DNA of 11,303 bases from contig CALBCO010000126.1 of assembly GCA_937927265.1 (NCBI GenBank), forward strand, positions 1-11,303, written 5' to 3'. The DNA comes from an uncultured Verrucomicrobiae bacterium (GTDB taxonomy: Bacteria; Verrucomicrobiota; Verrucomicrobiia; Palsa-1439). Shown in pieces: positions 10,029 through 11,303 of the stretch (positions are counted from its first letter, which is position 1; each line of letters starts with the position of its first letter). The position numbers and the translations under genes are program-made. A model generated the notes under the pieces. It worked only from the letters and a program-made list of their open reading frames with translations. It was not told the DNA's origin and did not search any database.

Positions 10029-11303
10029 GCCGCCACGAATTGAATCCATGACACATTACCTTTTGCTCACGATGGCCGCCATGCTACTGGCATTGCCGGC
10101 CGAAACGGCCACGGCGGCGGAGAAGCCGAACATCATTTTCATTCTCGCCGACGATGCCGGGCTGGGGGATTTCGGTTGTTACGGCGGGCGGGCGGTGCCG
10201 ACGCCGCACATTGACCGGCTTGCCGCGGAGGGAATCCGTTTCGTCAACGCCTACAGCGCCAGCGCCGTGTGCGCGCCCTCCCGGTGCGGGTTGATGACCG
10301 GCAGGCACATGGGGCACGCCCTGGTGCGCGCGAACAGCGGCAAACACGGCCACCTCGCGTTGCGCCCGGAAGACATCACCGTGACCGAGTTGCTCAAGGA
10401 GGCCGGTTATGCCACGGGCGGATTCGGCAAATGGGGCCTCGGCAACCCCGGCACGACCGGCGTGCCGGAGAAACAGGGGTTTGACCGATTTTACGGCTAC
10501 TACGACCAGCAACACGCCCACAACTATTTCCCGGCGTTTTTGGTCTGCAACAGCGTGGACATGCCGATGCTGGGCGGCAACGGCGTGCCCGGCAGAGCCG
10601 GCAAAGGCAATGCCTATTCGCACGATCTGATTCTGGCCGAGACGCTGCAGTTCATCGAGAAACACCGGGAGCAACCGTTTTTTATCTATGCGGCGTGGAC
10701 ATTGCCGCACGGCAATTTTGAAGTGCCAGCAATCGCGCCGGAGTTTGCGGACCAACCGTGGCCGGAGCCGGTCAAGATTCACGCCACCATGCTCAAACTC
10801 CTCGATGACGGCGTCGGTCAAGTGCTGGCGAAATTGCAAGCACTCGGCCTCGACGAAAAAACCCTGGTGATTTTCAGCAGCGACAACGGCGCGGCGGGGC
10901 CAGGTGTCAACACCTTCCACAGTGCCACCGGGCTACGCGGTTTGAAACGCTCACTCTATGAAGGCGGCATCCGCGCGCCGTTCGTCGCACGGTGGCCGGG
11001 CCAAATCCCGCCGGGCCGGACGAACGATTTGCTGACTAGCCATGTGGATTTCCTGGCCACGGCCTGCGAGCTGGCCGGTCAACCCGCGCCGCCGAACGAC
11101 GGGATTTCCATTCGGCCGACCTTGCTGGGCCAGGAACAGACGATCCGACACGAGGCGTTGTACTGGGAGATTTATGAAGGCGCGCCGTTCCAACAAGCCG
11201 TGCGGCTGGGCGATTGGAAAGGCTACCGGACATCTCTCGCTGGGCCGCTCGAACTTTACAATCTCCAGACCGATCCCGCGGAGAAAACCAACGTGGCTGG
11301 CCA
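10027..11303 (+). CDS. Secreted Cys-type sulfatase (arylsulfatase A family), 3' truncated by window
   Basis: About 425 residues are visible and the gene runs past the window end. A signal peptide (hydrophobic LLLTMAAMLLALPA, cut near ATA/AEKP) sends it to the periplasm or outside. Sulfatase motifs are all present: metal ligands IIFILADDAGLGDFGCYG (36-53), the CAPSR pentapeptide with Cys82, which must be converted to formylglycine, TGRH (91-94), FSSDNGA with Asp286/Asn287, GLRGLKRSLYEGGIRAP (302-318) and a final ELYNLQTDPAE. It should hydrolyse sulfate esters, probably of polysaccharides; the substrate is unknown. No formylglycine-generating enzyme is in the window. The start is uncertain: the ATG at 10027 has GGAGG 3 nt before it and adds Arg4 to the signal peptide, while the in-frame ATG at 10048 fits the promoter candidate. 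The frame is intact. Confidence 0.93.
   Translation, partial: MPPRIESMTHYLLLTMAAMLLALPAETATAAEKPNIIFILADDAGLGDFGCYGGRAVPTPHIDRLAAEGIRFVNAYSASAVCAPSRCGLMTGRHMGHALVRANSGKHGHLALRPEDITVTELLKEAGYATGGFGKWGLGNPGTTGVPEKQGFDRFYGYYDQQHAHNYFPAFLVCNSVDMPMLGGNGVPGRAGKGNAYSHDLILAETLQFIEKHREQPFFIYAAWTLPHGNFEVPAIAPEFADQPWPEPVKIHATMLKLLDDGVGQVLAKLQALGLDEKTLVIFSSDNGAAGPGVNTFHSATGLRGLKRSLYEGGIRAPFVARWPGQIPPGRTNDLLTSHVDFLATACELAGQPAPPNDGISIRPTLLGQEQTIRHEALYWEIYEGAPFQQAVRLGDWKGYRTSLAGPLELYNLQTDPAEKTNVAG

Noticed and set aside
10084..10920. 278-residue minus-strand open frame opposite the sulfatase
   Set aside because: All sulfatase motifs lie on the plus strand in one intact frame; the minus frame is a compositional shadow.

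Overview
The window is a GC-rich, gene-dense bacterial chromosome segment. A Verrucomicrobiota or Planctomycetota-like host is inferred, not proven, from a secreted Cys-type sulfatase, a LolA-fold protein of the 'outer membrane lipoprotein-sorting' type, an ExeA/GspB pair outside any visible type II secretion cluster, and predominantly Shine-Dalgarno-poor gene starts. I see no rRNA, tRNA, CRISPR array, transposase or phage gene.

Layout. (1) 1-1643: the N-terminal end of a CNNM/CorC-type membrane protein (minus, leaving the window at the left) is divergent from an ArsB/NhaD/SLC13-type ion transporter (plus). (2) 1724-4711: a tight five-gene plus-strand cluster of an ExeA-like AAA+ ATPase, a GspB-like membrane protein (starts overlap in GTGA), an ECF sigma factor, a zinc-finger anti-sigma factor and a secreted DUF3106-like helical protein. 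It is closed by a 92-bp inverted-repeat element whose left arm contains the last stop codon. (3) 4851-6617: a multi-spanning GT-C/STT3-like protein, whose 3' end overlaps by 32 bp a convergent HAD phosphatase (minus). (4) 7254-8655: the HAD gene and biotin synthase bioB diverge from overlapping promoter candidates. A small BON-like protein follows bioB, with its own promoter candidate and a palindrome at the expected transcription start. (5) 8662-9763: on the minus strand, panD and a LolA-like periplasmic protein gene overlap by 53 bp. (6) 10027-11303: a secreted sulfatase on the plus strand, cut by the window end.

The most interesting signals are two. First, several genes without a clear ribosome binding site (CNNM, ion transporter, exeA-like, STT3-like, HAD, bioB) have a -35/-10-like pair ending only 7-11 nt before the start codon. 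This suggests leaderless or nearly leaderless transcripts and corrects some start choices. Second, the ATPase/GspB/ECF sigma/anti-sigma/DUF3106 cluster looks like one transcription unit joining a secretion or pilus-type energy module to an envelope-signalling module. Functions are inferred from sequence patterns alone; no database search was possible.
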